Shown here piece by piece: positions 1 through 5,630 of a DNA stretch of 15,544 nt; position 1 is the stretch's first letter; every line of letters begins with the position of its first letter. The notes under the pieces are model-generated. The model was given only the letters and a program-made list of their open reading frames with translations, had not been told where the DNA came from and ran no database searches. The DNA is from Candidatus Roizmanbacteria bacterium (GTDB lineage Bacteria; Patescibacteriota; Microgenomatia; GCA-001788215; 2-01-FULL-40-14). The position numbers were made by a program, and so were the translations under genes. The stretch covers positions 1 through 15,544 of the forward strand of contig JACQMD010000145.1 of assembly GCA_016203755.1 (NCBI GenBank), in the 5' to 3' direction.

Positions 1-500
1 AAATCTGTAGAAAAAAGATTTGGTGAGAGAATCTCATATCCTTCCTCTTCTTCTTTTTTGTGTATTTCACTATCGAGCTCCTCAAGAGAAAGATTGTTAA
101 GATTATCTACATATGAAACAGAAAAATGGAGATCATATTCATCATTGAATAGCTCCATAAATGTATTCTTTGAGTAAATACTAGTATCATAAGAAGGATT
201 TATTCTGGAATTCTGTGGATACTGAAAAGATATTCCAAGATCCTTATTGATATACGTTACCCAGCCATCCGTTTCATCGATGGTTGGTGTAGAGACAGGT
301 CTCAGACCTAGCTCTACGATTGGTATGTCAACCACCTGCTGATTCGCCTGATACCCAACATATGCAGAAGTGCCGATGACGGCGATTAACATAAACGCGA
401 CGATAATTAAGAGCATTTTGAGGAGTTTGTGGTGAGAAGCTGGTTTGGGAGATTGGGACAATTGGGGAGGTGTTGATGAAGAAGGAGTTTGAGTTTCCAT
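1..500 (-). CDS. Membrane-anchored hypothetical protein, C-terminus cut by window edge
   Basis: An open frame runs from ATG at 500-498 to the left edge without a stop, giving about 166 residues and no C-terminus. The N-terminus is a cytoplasmic Ser/Pro/Gln-rich tail (residues 1-24). One hydrophobic helix follows (about 27-48, around MLLIIVAFMLIAVIG). The remainder should lie outside the membrane and contains DLGISFQYP, resembling the opening strand of small PsbP-like domains often seen in extracytoplasmic CPR proteins; that match is from memory and weak. The gene is the last visible member of the ftsK-HTH-DUF948-YtxH run, starting 8 nt after the YtxH stop, with no clear Shine-Dalgarno. Function unknown; the coding call is secure because of length, orientation and the clean membrane anchor. 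Confidence 0.75.
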   Translation of the reverse strand, partial: METQTPSSSTPPQLSQSPKPASHHKLLKMLLIIVAFMLIAVIGTSAYVGYQANQQVVDIPIVELGLRPVSTPTIDETDGWVTYINKDLGISFQYPQNSRINPSYDTSIYSKNTFMELFNDEYDLHFSVSYVDNLNNLSLEELDSEIHKKEEEEGYEILSPNLFSTD

Positions 501-508
501 AATATAGT

Positions 509-811
509 CTACCACAACGCATTGAGTTCCCGTCCGCCTTTTTTGAAGAACCGTTTCTTAATATGGTCTGAGAAAGCAGGATATTGTTCAACATAGTGTG
601 TTATTTTGTCTCCCATATGTTCTTTTGAATCATCCACCTTCTCCTCCAAATCCCCGAGAAGTTCCTGCCCTTTCTCAAGAAGCTTCTTCGCCTTTTTCCG
701 CCCATCCGGTCCGGAGAATACATATCCGACAATTCCACCTACTATAAAACCCATAATCAACCCTCCGAGATAACCACCGGTATGTTGTTGGTGGATGGGT
801 TCATTCTTCAT
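509..811 (-). CDS. YtxH-family small membrane protein
   Basis: This 100-residue protein has a glycine-rich membrane segment at about residues 12-33 (GGLIMGFIVGGIVGYVF), then SGPDGRKKAKKLL and a long charged amphipathic helix. That is the layout of YtxH-like general-stress proteins. The segment anchors the protein and the helix lies in the cytoplasm. No enzymatic motif is visible. Translation starts at ATG 811-809, preceded by AAAGGAAA at a suitable distance, and overlaps the end of the DUF948 gene by 11 nt. In Firmicutes DUF948 (YtxG) and YtxH proteins are encoded together, and the same pair is kept here. Its role is inferred to be envelope- or stress-related. The family call rests on the N-terminal glycine zipper and the following basic stretch. 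Confidence 0.7.
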   Translation of the reverse strand: MKNEPIHQQHTGGYLGGLIMGFIVGGIVGYVFSGPDGRKKAKKLLEKGQELLGDLEEKVDDSKEHMGDKITHYVEQYPAFSDHIKKRFFKKGGRELNALW

Positions 812-1064
812 GGTCTTTTCCTTTCTTTAAGCTTCCAATAAGGGATAAAGCGGTTTTTATTCCTACCAGCATACCGGAGACCGAATCAGTTGAGTGAGAT
901 ATTTTTGCCGTAACATTGCGGGCATCATCGAGCATGCCGTTTACTTTTACCAGTGTTGTCCGTATTTCCTTCAGAATAAATACGATCTGCAATCCTACAA
1001 TGGAAAGAATTACTGTTAAAACAGTCACAACACTAACAACCACTATTTGGGCAGTTTCATTCAT
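801..1064 (-). CDS. DUF948 (YtxG-like) membrane protein
   Basis: This 87-residue protein has a single N-terminal transmembrane helix at about residues 6-31 (IVVVSVVTVLTVILSIVGLQ). A helical cytoplasmic tail follows (EIRTTLVKVNGMLDDARNVTAKI), rich in V/L/I heptads. This is the normal form of short DUF948 proteins. The start ATG (1064-1062) overlaps the stop of the upstream HTH gene as ATGA, so the two are probably translationally coupled. The end overlaps the YtxH start by 11 nt. No catalytic residues are evident; a structural or partner-binding role at the membrane is inferred. A candidate internal promoter (1071-1099) lies just upstream, so the DUF948-YtxH pair might also be expressed apart from ftsK. 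Confidence 0.65.
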   Translation of the reverse strand: MNETAQIVVVSVVTVLTVILSIVGLQIVFILKEIRTTLVKVNGMLDDARNVTAKISHSTDSVSGMLVGIKTALSLIGSLKKGKDHEE

Positions 1065-1399
1065 GTGAATAGTTTAGAGATGAATCGTTTGATTGTCAAG
1101 AGCAATTGACGTCGACCGATAGGAGCTGCAATAAAACTCTCTGGAATGATTTGTTGCGGCTCATCGTGTTTGTATTCCCGGCGAAACAGCGCAAGTACCT
1201 TTTCAGCATCCAAGTCGAGCGTTTCCGCATATGCTTTGAGAAATCCTTGAATATAGGTCACGCCGGGCAAACTACCCCACCGACTTTCTTCCAACGCGTG
1301 TAAATACTTTTCTCTAATTTTTGTTGTTTTACTAATGTCAGTAAGTTCCAGTCCTGCATTTTTCCGTGCACGTTGTAACAATTCTCCAACCGTCGTCAT
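1061..1399 (-). CDS. RodZ-type helix-turn-helix (HTH_25) protein without membrane anchor
   Basis: This 112-residue protein begins with an Xre/RodZ-type helix-turn-helix over about residues 1-72: TVGELLQRARKNAGLELTDISKTTKIREKYLHALE, then LPGVTYIQGFLKAYAETL. The GxxYxxGFLKxYA signature marks the RodZ N-terminal domain that binds MreB-like actin in rod-shaped bacteria. Full RodZ continues with a basic juxtamembrane stretch, a membrane helix and a periplasmic DUF4115 domain. Here the chain stops after a basic amphipathic helix (RRQLLLTIKRFISKLF) with no membrane segment, so it should be soluble or only peripherally membrane-bound. ATGA overlaps join it to ftsK upstream and the DUF948 gene downstream. 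A rodZ-like gene after ftsK/spoIIIE is a known neighbourhood in other bacteria. DNA binding and MreB binding are both possible. Confidence 0.75.
   Translation of the reverse strand: MTTVGELLQRARKNAGLELTDISKTTKIREKYLHALEESRWGSLPGVTYIQGFLKAYAETLDLDAEKVLALFRREYKHDEPQQIIPESFIAAPIGRRQLLLTIKRFISKLFT
1071..1099 (-). promoter_or_regulatory. Candidate internal promoter for the DUF948-YtxH pair
   Basis: On the minus strand TTGACA (1099-1094) is separated by 17 nt from TAAACT (1076-1071, 4 of 6 to consensus). The -10 ends 6 nt before the DUF948 ATG at 1064, so a transcript would start at or next to the start codon. The site lies inside the last codons of the HTH gene, so chance is possible. The perfect -35 and the spacing are the support. 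Confidence 0.4.
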
Positions 1400-3555
1400 A
1401 CTTTTTGAGGCACTTCTCCACTCTGATTGGTACGCATGAGTACCTCTCGTGGTTTTGATCCTTCGGCCGGACTCACAATTCCTGCTGCCTCCAATTGATC
1501 AAGTATTCGTGCAGCTCGTGCGTATCCTACTTTTAATCGACGCTGCAGCAGCGATGCTGAGGCACGATCGTATTGCATAACGACCAATCTTGCCTCCTCA
1601 TATAAGGGATCCTGACCTTCGGTGGTTTCCATCAGTCCGGTTGAACGGGTGATAGTGACTTTCTGTTGCGTTACCTCCTCGGTATATTCAATCGGTATAC
1701 CTTTTGCTTTCACTTTCTTTTTGAGAAAGTCTACCAAATTTTTCACTTCTTTTTCGGATACAAACGCTCCTTGAATGCGTGTTGGTTTGGCTTGATCCGG
1801 CGGAATATACAGCATATCTCCTTTTCCCAATAGTTTTTCTGCTCCCGGCATATCGAGAATTACGCGGGAATCAATCATGGAAGATACATTGAATGCAATC
1901 CGCGATGGAATATTTGCCTTGATAAGTCCGGTGATAACATTAACCGACGGACGTTGTGTAGAAAGAACCAGATGAATTCCGGTTGCCCGTGCCATCTGCG
2001 CAATACGAGTAATCGTATCTTCAACTTCGGCGGGAGCAAAAATCATAATATCAGCAAGCTCATCAATAAAAATCACGATGAACGGAAGTGCCTGATACCC
2101 TTTTACCTCATTGTACGATTCAATATTTCTCGCTCCCGCTTCAGCAAACATCTTGTAACGCCGATCCATTTCGCCCTGTGCCCACTTGAGGGCTGATAAT
2201 GTCTGATCGACTTCAACAATCACGGGAGTAAGTAAATGGGGAATATCATTGTAGAGCGTTAACTCGACTCGTTTCGGGTCGATCAGGATAAGACGTAATT
2301 CCTGAGGTGTAGTTCGGAACAATAGACTTGAAATGAGCGAATTCATCATGACACTTTTTCCGGATCCGGTAGTGCCCGCAACCAGCGCATGAGGCATTTT
2401 CGTCAAATCAGCAATGACTGGTGATCCCGACACATCCAACCCGAGCGGAACCGTTAACTTTGATAGTGAACGTTGCATTTGCTCTGATAATAACATCTCT
2501 TTCAGTGTTACGATTCGCAATAAACGATTGGGCACTTCAACACCTACCATCGATCGACCGGGAATGGGCGCTTCGATGCGGATTTGTCCCGTCGGGGCAG
2601 CGAGCGCTAATGCTAAATCATTAGAAAGTCCGGTAATTTTAGAAAGCTTTGTCCCAAGAGCAATCTCAAGCGCGTACTGAGCTACCGCCGGACCAAGATT
2701 GACTTCTACTACGTGAGCATTGATACCAAAACTATCTAATGTCTGTTCAATAATATGCGCGTTTCGCTTAATATCACCAGCATCAGCTTTTGTATTACTG
2801 ATATCATGCAAGAGAGAAATAGGAGGATATTCCCATACTGCTGCCTCACCAGGCTGATTGGTCACGCTTGTTGTTATAAAACCTTCCACCGGTTCAGCGG
2901 TTGCTGAGGACTGTTGATGAACTGCCTTCTTTTGCGTCTGTGTCAGTCCTGAAACAGCTGGCATGACCCCGCCTTTGACTTGTAACTCTTTTGAAGGAAA
3001 CACGCCTTTCTTTTCGGAACGGACAGATCCATTCCAGAGTGAACCTCTAAGCATTTTTGCAATATTTGTTATGACTGCAATACAGAAAAACATAATCTCG
3101 TCAAGAGATGTGTCAAGTAAAATCGACAATCCAATTGCAAGAGATCCGACAAATAGAAGCCATGCCCCGACCCCGGAAATGAGAAACGAGACATTTTCCC
3201 ACAACAATTGACCCGCAATACCAGTACGACCCATACCTGCAAGTGAAACGAATAATAACGATATTCCAAGACTAATATTTGGCCGGGCGAAAAAGAGCTT
3301 GAGACGTAAAAATAACAAACCTATTGAAAGAGGAATAAACGGGAAAAGATACGCCAATACGCCAAAATACCCGACTTGAAGTTGACGTACTTGCCCGAGA
3401 AGCGGTGCGTTATACTTCATAAGAGAGGTAAATAATAATCCTGCTGCGGAACAAAATAATATAGCAGTTATTGTGTAAATAGTTTCTTTCTTCAGTTTGA
3501 ATTTGACGAGTTTTCGTCTTCGGTATGTTGTTCGATGATGTTTTCTTCGTGCCAT
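1396..3555 (-). CDS. ftsK: FtsK/SpoIIIE DNA translocase
   Basis: This 719-residue FtsK-type ATPase pumps chromosomal DNA through the closing division septum. The N-terminus has a basic tail and about four membrane helices (roughly 26-46, 62-85, 92-108, 122-147). A linker follows, then the motor: Walker A GTTGSGKS at residues 394-401 and Walker B FIVIFIDELAD at 492-502, followed by STQRPSVNVITGLIKANIPSRI-type motor motifs. The C-terminal winged-helix gamma domain (about 650-709, ending EAAGIVSPAEGSKPREVL) reads polarity sequences in FtsK proteins. The linker is short, as in SpoIIIE rather than E. coli FtsK. The start ATG (3555) has a -10 element 8 nt upstream and no ribosome-binding site, suggesting a leaderless mRNA. 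It is the first gene of the minus-strand run down to position 1. Confidence 0.97.
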   Translation of the reverse strand: MARRKHHRTTYRRRKLVKFKLKKETIYTITAILFCSAAGLLFTSLMKYNAPLLGQVRQLQVGYFGVLAYLFPFIPLSIGLLFLRLKLFFARPNISLGISLLFVSLAGMGRTGIAGQLLWENVSFLISGVGAWLLFVGSLAIGLSILLDTSLDEIMFFCIAVITNIAKMLRGSLWNGSVRSEKKGVFPSKELQVKGGVMPAVSGLTQTQKKAVHQQSSATAEPVEGFITTSVTNQPGEAAVWEYPPISLLHDISNTKADAGDIKRNAHIIEQTLDSFGINAHVVEVNLGPAVAQYALEIALGTKLSKITGLSNDLALALAAPTGQIRIEAPIPGRSMVGVEVPNRLLRIVTLKEMLLSEQMQRSLSKLTVPLGLDVSGSPVIADLTKMPHALVAGTTGSGKSVMMNSLISSLLFRTTPQELRLILIDPKRVELTLYNDIPHLLTPVIVEVDQTLSALKWAQGEMDRRYKMFAEAGARNIESYNEVKGYQALPFIVIFIDELADIMIFAPAEVEDTITRIAQMARATGIHLVLSTQRPSVNVITGLIKANIPSRIAFNVSSMIDSRVILDMPGAEKLLGKGDMLYIPPDQAKPTRIQGAFVSEKEVKNLVDFLKKKVKAKGIPIEYTEEVTQQKVTITRSTGLMETTEGQDPLYEEARLVVMQYDRASASLLQRRLKVGYARAARILDQLEAAGIVSPAEGSKPREVLMRTNQSGEVPQKV

Positions 3556-3563
3556 AGATATTC

Positions 3564-3574
3564 ATTATATACCA
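3564..3574 (-). promoter_or_regulatory. Candidate -10 promoter element of ftsK
   Basis: The minus strand reads TGGTATATAAT, containing a perfect TATAAT (3569-3564) that ends 8 nt before the ftsK ATG. There is no good TTGACA at 16-18 nt; the best is TTGCGT. Transcription would begin within about two bases of the start codon. Confidence 0.6.
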
Positions 3575-3600
3575 GAGTAAGAGCCCAACGCAATCTCATT

Positions 3601-3609
3601 TGATATACT
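3601..3609 (+). promoter_or_regulatory. Candidate extended -10 promoter of the Nudix gene
   Basis: TGATATACT is an extended -10 (TGn plus TATACT). It ends 9 nt before the ATG at 3619. No -35 is visible, and no Shine-Dalgarno could fit a transcript starting here. It is divergent from the ftsK -10, with about 27 bases between the two elements. Confidence 0.55.
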
Positions 3610-3618
3610 GATCTTCGT

Positions 3619-4134
3619 ATGATAGATGAGGAGATGGTCGACATAGTGAATGAAAAGGACGAAGTTATCGGAAGGTGTACAAAGTCGATGGCACATAAAA
3701 TAGGATTGCTGCACCGGTGTATAATTGTTGAAGTAATTGACTCAAAAGGAAACTGGTTAATGATACAACAGTCTGCTACGCGTCAGGAGCCGGGCAAATT
3801 TGTTTCGCCCATGGGTGGCCATGTGCGATCAGACGAAAAGCTTGAAGATGCGTTGCGGCGTGAAATGAAAGAAGAGCTGGGTTTAAAGGATTTTAAATTC
3901 AAGTACAAGGGAACCTGTATCTACAACACGTTTGTCTTAAATCACCAAGAAAATCACTATTTCATTGTCTTCGAAGTTTACGCAGATCAAAAGCCAACAT
4001 TGAGTCATGAGGCTCAAAGCTATAGGAAGTTTTCTCCTGATGAATTGCAAAAAGCATTGCAGAATTCACCTGAAATCTTCGGCAACGCGTTTTTTCCGAT
4101 AGTTAAGAATTTATACAATCACTTACTTCATTAG
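3619..4134 (+). CDS. Nudix hydrolase, IPP-isomerase-like (YfcD-type)
   Basis: This 171-residue protein has a complete Nudix box, G-x5-E-x7-R-E-x2-E-E-x-G-L, at residues 67-89 (G67, E73, R81, E82, E85, E86). The glutamates bind Mg2+ for pyrophosphate-bond cleavage. The opening EEMVDIVNEKDEVIG and the spacing of HRCIIVEVID to the box resemble YfcD and type-1 isopentenyl-diphosphate isomerase. The isomerase signature with its catalytic cysteine (TNTCCSHP) is replaced by FVSPMGGHV, so a hydrolase rather than an isomerase is inferred; substrate unknown. The first ATG is chosen because a -10 element ends 9 nt before it. A second in-frame ATG at 3634 follows GAGGAG with no spacer and is unlikely. 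It is co-oriented with a 66-aa orphan 4 nt downstream. Confidence 0.88.
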   Translation: MIDEEMVDIVNEKDEVIGRCTKSMAHKIGLLHRCIIVEVIDSKGNWLMIQQSATRQEPGKFVSPMGGHVRSDEKLEDALRREMKEELGLKDFKFKYKGTCIYNTFVLNHQENHYFIVFEVYADQKPTLSHEAQSYRKFSPDELQKALQNSPEIFGNAFFPIVKNLYNHLLH

Positions 4135-4138
4135 CTTT

Positions 4139-4339
4139 ATGCCAAATGAAAAACTGTCACCATCACAGGAAGATATAGTCGCACCAGATCAACAACAAGC
4201 TTTTCTCGAGGAAAGACCACTTGAAGAACTCGCAGATGATATTTTACGGACGATATTTAAAGGTAAAAGTGAATTAACACCAGGGGAGTTAGCAAAACAT
4301 CTTCGCGATGAGTTAAATGAAGCAACTGGACGGGGATAA
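4139..4339 (+). CDS. Small acidic hypothetical protein
   Basis: This 66-residue frame begins ATG 4 nt after the Nudix stop and ends 13 nt before the convergent hydrolase gene. It is not recognised. The N-terminal third is disordered in appearance (polar, PSQEDIVAPDQQQ). The rest reads as two short helices, PLEELADDILRTIFKGK and TPGELAKHLRDELNEATG, acidic with regular leucines, like a small protein-interaction helical hairpin. Tight spacing to the Nudix gene suggests co-transcription and perhaps reinitiation, since no Shine-Dalgarno is visible. There are no metal-binding, DNA-binding or membrane signatures. Support is the operon-like position and non-random helical composition. Confidence 0.5.
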   Translation: MPNEKLSPSQEDIVAPDQQQAFLEERPLEELADDILRTIFKGKSELTPGELAKHLRDELNEATGRG

Positions 4340-4352
4340 GATCACTAACTGT

Positions 4353-4910
4353 CTACTCAATTAAGTTCAAAAGTACCGGATACTCCAGAAACCCTCCGGG
4401 AGCATTGAGGTGGCTGCCGCCATGTTCAATAATTTCTTGCACGCCCAGCTTCTTAGCAAGCTCCTTTCCAATTTCCCGGGGAATATAAGGATCATTATCT
4501 GAGTTAATAACAATAAACTTCTTGCAGTGTGATTTAATTACTTCCCAATCAAATGGTTTGTTAACAAAGTTTTCTGTGGCAGGGAAGCCGAGAGGCTTAT
4601 GGAAGCCGGCAACAAGATATACTCTTGATGCCTTATTCTTTTCCAAATACCGCAAGATAAAAGGAGCACCGAGACTGTGACCGATGAGGATTGTAGTTGC
4701 AGGCCCTTGGCCTGCTTTGAGGCGCTGCCCGCGGCGCGCGACTACAGCTTCAAAATACTTTATCCACTCCTCCATTTTCGGATTCTCGGTATTCGGCATG
4801 TTAGGAACTGTAACTTTCCACTCATTCTTCTCAAGTTCTCTTTTCAACCATGGAAACCAGTTACTTTCTGAATTTGCACCCCAGCCGTGAATAATAAAAG
4901 CCTGTTTCAT
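4353..4910 (-). CDS. RBBP9/YdeN-family serine hydrolase (alpha/beta fold)
   Basis: This small alpha/beta-hydrolase is of the RBBP9/YdeN type (185 residues from ATG 4910). It opens with FIIHGWGANSESNWFPWLKREL, the family oxyanion-loop start. The nucleophile elbow is GHSLG with Ser79, the acid is in SDNDPYIP (Asp140), and the base is in GGSHLN (His167), so the triad is complete. Natural substrates of this family are poorly defined. A TTG codon immediately upstream (4913) is an alternative start and would lie exactly 9 nt from the -10 element. An unusual GC-rich, arginine/glycine-rich stretch (about residues 56-72, ARRGQRLKAGQGPA) sits just before the nucleophile strand and coincides with a palindromic DNA element. 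The gene is monocistronic, convergent with the Nudix pair and divergent from the PIN pair. Confidence 0.85.
   Translation of the reverse strand: MKQAFIIHGWGANSESNWFPWLKRELEKNEWKVTVPNMPNTENPKMEEWIKYFEAVVARRGQRLKAGQGPATTILIGHSLGAPFILRYLEKNKASRVYLVAGFHKPLGFPATENFVNKPFDWEVIKSHCKKFIVINSDNDPYIPREIGKELAKKLGVQEIIEHGGSHLNAPGGFLEYPVLLNLIE
4692..4746. repeat. GC-rich palindromic element embedded in the hydrolase gene
   Basis: This 55-bp segment starts TGTAGT and ends ACTACA (inverted; 8 of 9 positions match when extended inward). It contains a perfect hairpin GCAGGCC-CTT-GGCCTGC at 4699-4715 and a second imperfect GCGC-rich inverted repeat. In 4698-4740, 33 of 43 bases are G or C, far above the flanking sequence. 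It is read in frame. It looks like a small palindromic insertion; a second copy was not seen in this window. Confidence 0.45.
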
Positions 4911-4922
4911 CAATCTCTATTG

Positions 4923-4931
4923 AGTATACCA
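4923..4931 (-). promoter_or_regulatory. Candidate extended -10 promoter of the RBBP9-type gene
   Basis: The minus strand reads TGGTATACT. The hexamer ends 12 nt before ATG 4910 and 9 nt before the alternative TTG start at 4913. No properly spaced -35 is present. It is divergent from the promoter of the 84-aa/PIN pair. Confidence 0.55.
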
Positions 4932-4947
4932 TTGTAAATCTTACAAT
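4931..4947. promoter_or_regulatory. Perfect palindrome between divergent promoters, candidate operator
   Basis: ATTGTAA-ATC-TTACAAT is a perfect inverted repeat with 7-bp arms and a 3-nt centre. It lies between the two divergent extended -10 elements and overlaps the presumed -35 (TTGTAA, 4932-4937) of the plus-strand promoter. A dimeric repressor bound here could silence both directions. No regulator gene is identified; the 84-aa orphan is one candidate. Confidence 0.5.
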
Positions 4948-4959
4948 ACATGCTATACT
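4932..4959 (+). promoter_or_regulatory. Candidate promoter of the 84-aa orphan/PIN pair
   Basis: TTGTAA (4932-4937, 4 of 6 to consensus), a 16-nt spacer, then TATACT (4954-4959) preceded by TGC, an extended -10. The hexamer ends 10 nt before ATG 4970, predicting a leader of only a few bases. The -35 overlaps the palindrome. Confidence 0.6.
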
Positions 4960-4969
4960 GCTTTTCATT

Positions 4970-5224
4970 ATGCAATTACCAACATTCAAACTACCATCGC
5001 TCGACACGTCATTTATTCAATCCGTTCCTCAATATATTTGGGAGCGGGCGCGGTACCCGTTTGGGAAAGAGTTTAAACTTCCCCGCATTGAAGCAAATTT
5101 CAATTTCAAGTTTCCCGGCAGTGATAAAAAGTCAGTCCTTCATATGAAAGGAGACCTTAAAATAAAAGCAGTCAATGTTGAGAAAAGCATTAACTCCGGG
5201 AAAGGTGCATCCTACTCGCGATAA
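4970..5224 (+). CDS. Orphan 84-aa protein, possible partner of the PIN RNase
   Basis: This 84-residue protein was not recognised. It is basic and aromatic-rich, with a repeated FKLP unit (TFKLPSLDTSF and KEFKLPRIEANFNFKFP), PQYIWERARYPFG between them, and a charged tail (LHMKGDLKIKAVNVEKS). None of the usual VapB-type antitoxin DNA-binding folds (AbrB/MazE, ribbon-helix-helix, Phd) is evident. Its last 50 bases overlap the start of the PIN gene in another frame, as many antitoxin-toxin pairs overlap, and it has its own promoter with a perfect palindrome. A toxin-neutralising partner is therefore inferred from position only. The start ATG at 4970 is chosen because a -10 ends 10 nt upstream. 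Alternatively it may be an unrelated small protein. Confidence 0.55.
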   Translation: MQLPTFKLPSLDTSFIQSVPQYIWERARYPFGKEFKLPRIEANFNFKFPGSDKKSVLHMKGDLKIKAVNVEKSINSGKGASYSR

Positions 5225-5630
5225 CGTCTATATAGACACCAGTTTTTTTATCGCTACGCAAACTGCAAATCATCCTCGTCATAGTCGCGCAGTGGCAATT
5301 CTTGAATCATGTAAGAAATGGCGCTTATTTTTTTCACTCCTGACGATAGATGAAATCATGTACACACTCTTGCAGTTTAACCTCTCACGAAATCGAATTA
5401 ACACTATTATTCGCGATAAAATTCTCTCAATTCACAATGTACACCTAATCACCTATCCACCCGATTTGAAATCTATCGAGAAGTATTTAACGATATGGGG
5501 AATGACCGGTCTTGCCCCTCGTGATGCACTCCATTTGTATCTGATGCGGACGAAAAAAATACAGTACCTCGCGACGTTTGATTTGGATTTTAAACGCAAT
5601 CAACATAAACTGGGGATTAGTGTTTTGTAA
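5175..5630 (+). CDS. PIN-domain ribonuclease (VapC-like toxin candidate)
   Basis: This 151-residue PIN-domain protein has the acidic metal-binding residues in order: Asp21 in NVYIDTSFFIA, Glu60 in TIDEIMYTL, Asp117 in APRDALHLYLM and Asp136 in LATFDLDF. The core therefore looks catalytically intact. PIN proteins of this size are Mg2+-dependent RNases, commonly VapC toxins. The first ATG (5175) gives 16 residues before strand one and a 50-nt overlap with the upstream gene. GTG at 5205 (VHPTRDN) is a plausible alternative start, leaving a 20-nt overlap. An AAAGGAG at 5147-5153 is too far from the ATG to be certain. The gene ends 14 nt inside the convergent RNase J gene. Toxicity is inferred, not shown. 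Confidence 0.85.
   Translation: MLRKALTPGKVHPTRDNVYIDTSFFIATQTANHPRHSRAVAILESCKKWRLFFSLLTIDEIMYTLLQFNLSRNRINTIIRDKILSIHNVHLITYPPDLKSIEKYLTIWGMTGLAPRDALHLYLMRTKKIQYLATFDLDFKRNQHKLGISVL

Noticed and set aside
503..516. TGGTAGACT just upstream of the left-edge gene as an extended -10.
   Set aside because: It is built from the Trp-stop codons of the YtxH gene, has a poor hexamer and ends only a few bases from the ATG. Co-transcription with YtxH is simpler.
801..1398. UGA recoding as in Gracilibacteria or Absconditabacteria.
   Set aside because: TGA terminates the ftsK, HTH and DUF948 genes exactly at overlapping ATGA junctions, and no in-frame TGA is needed to restore any conserved protein.
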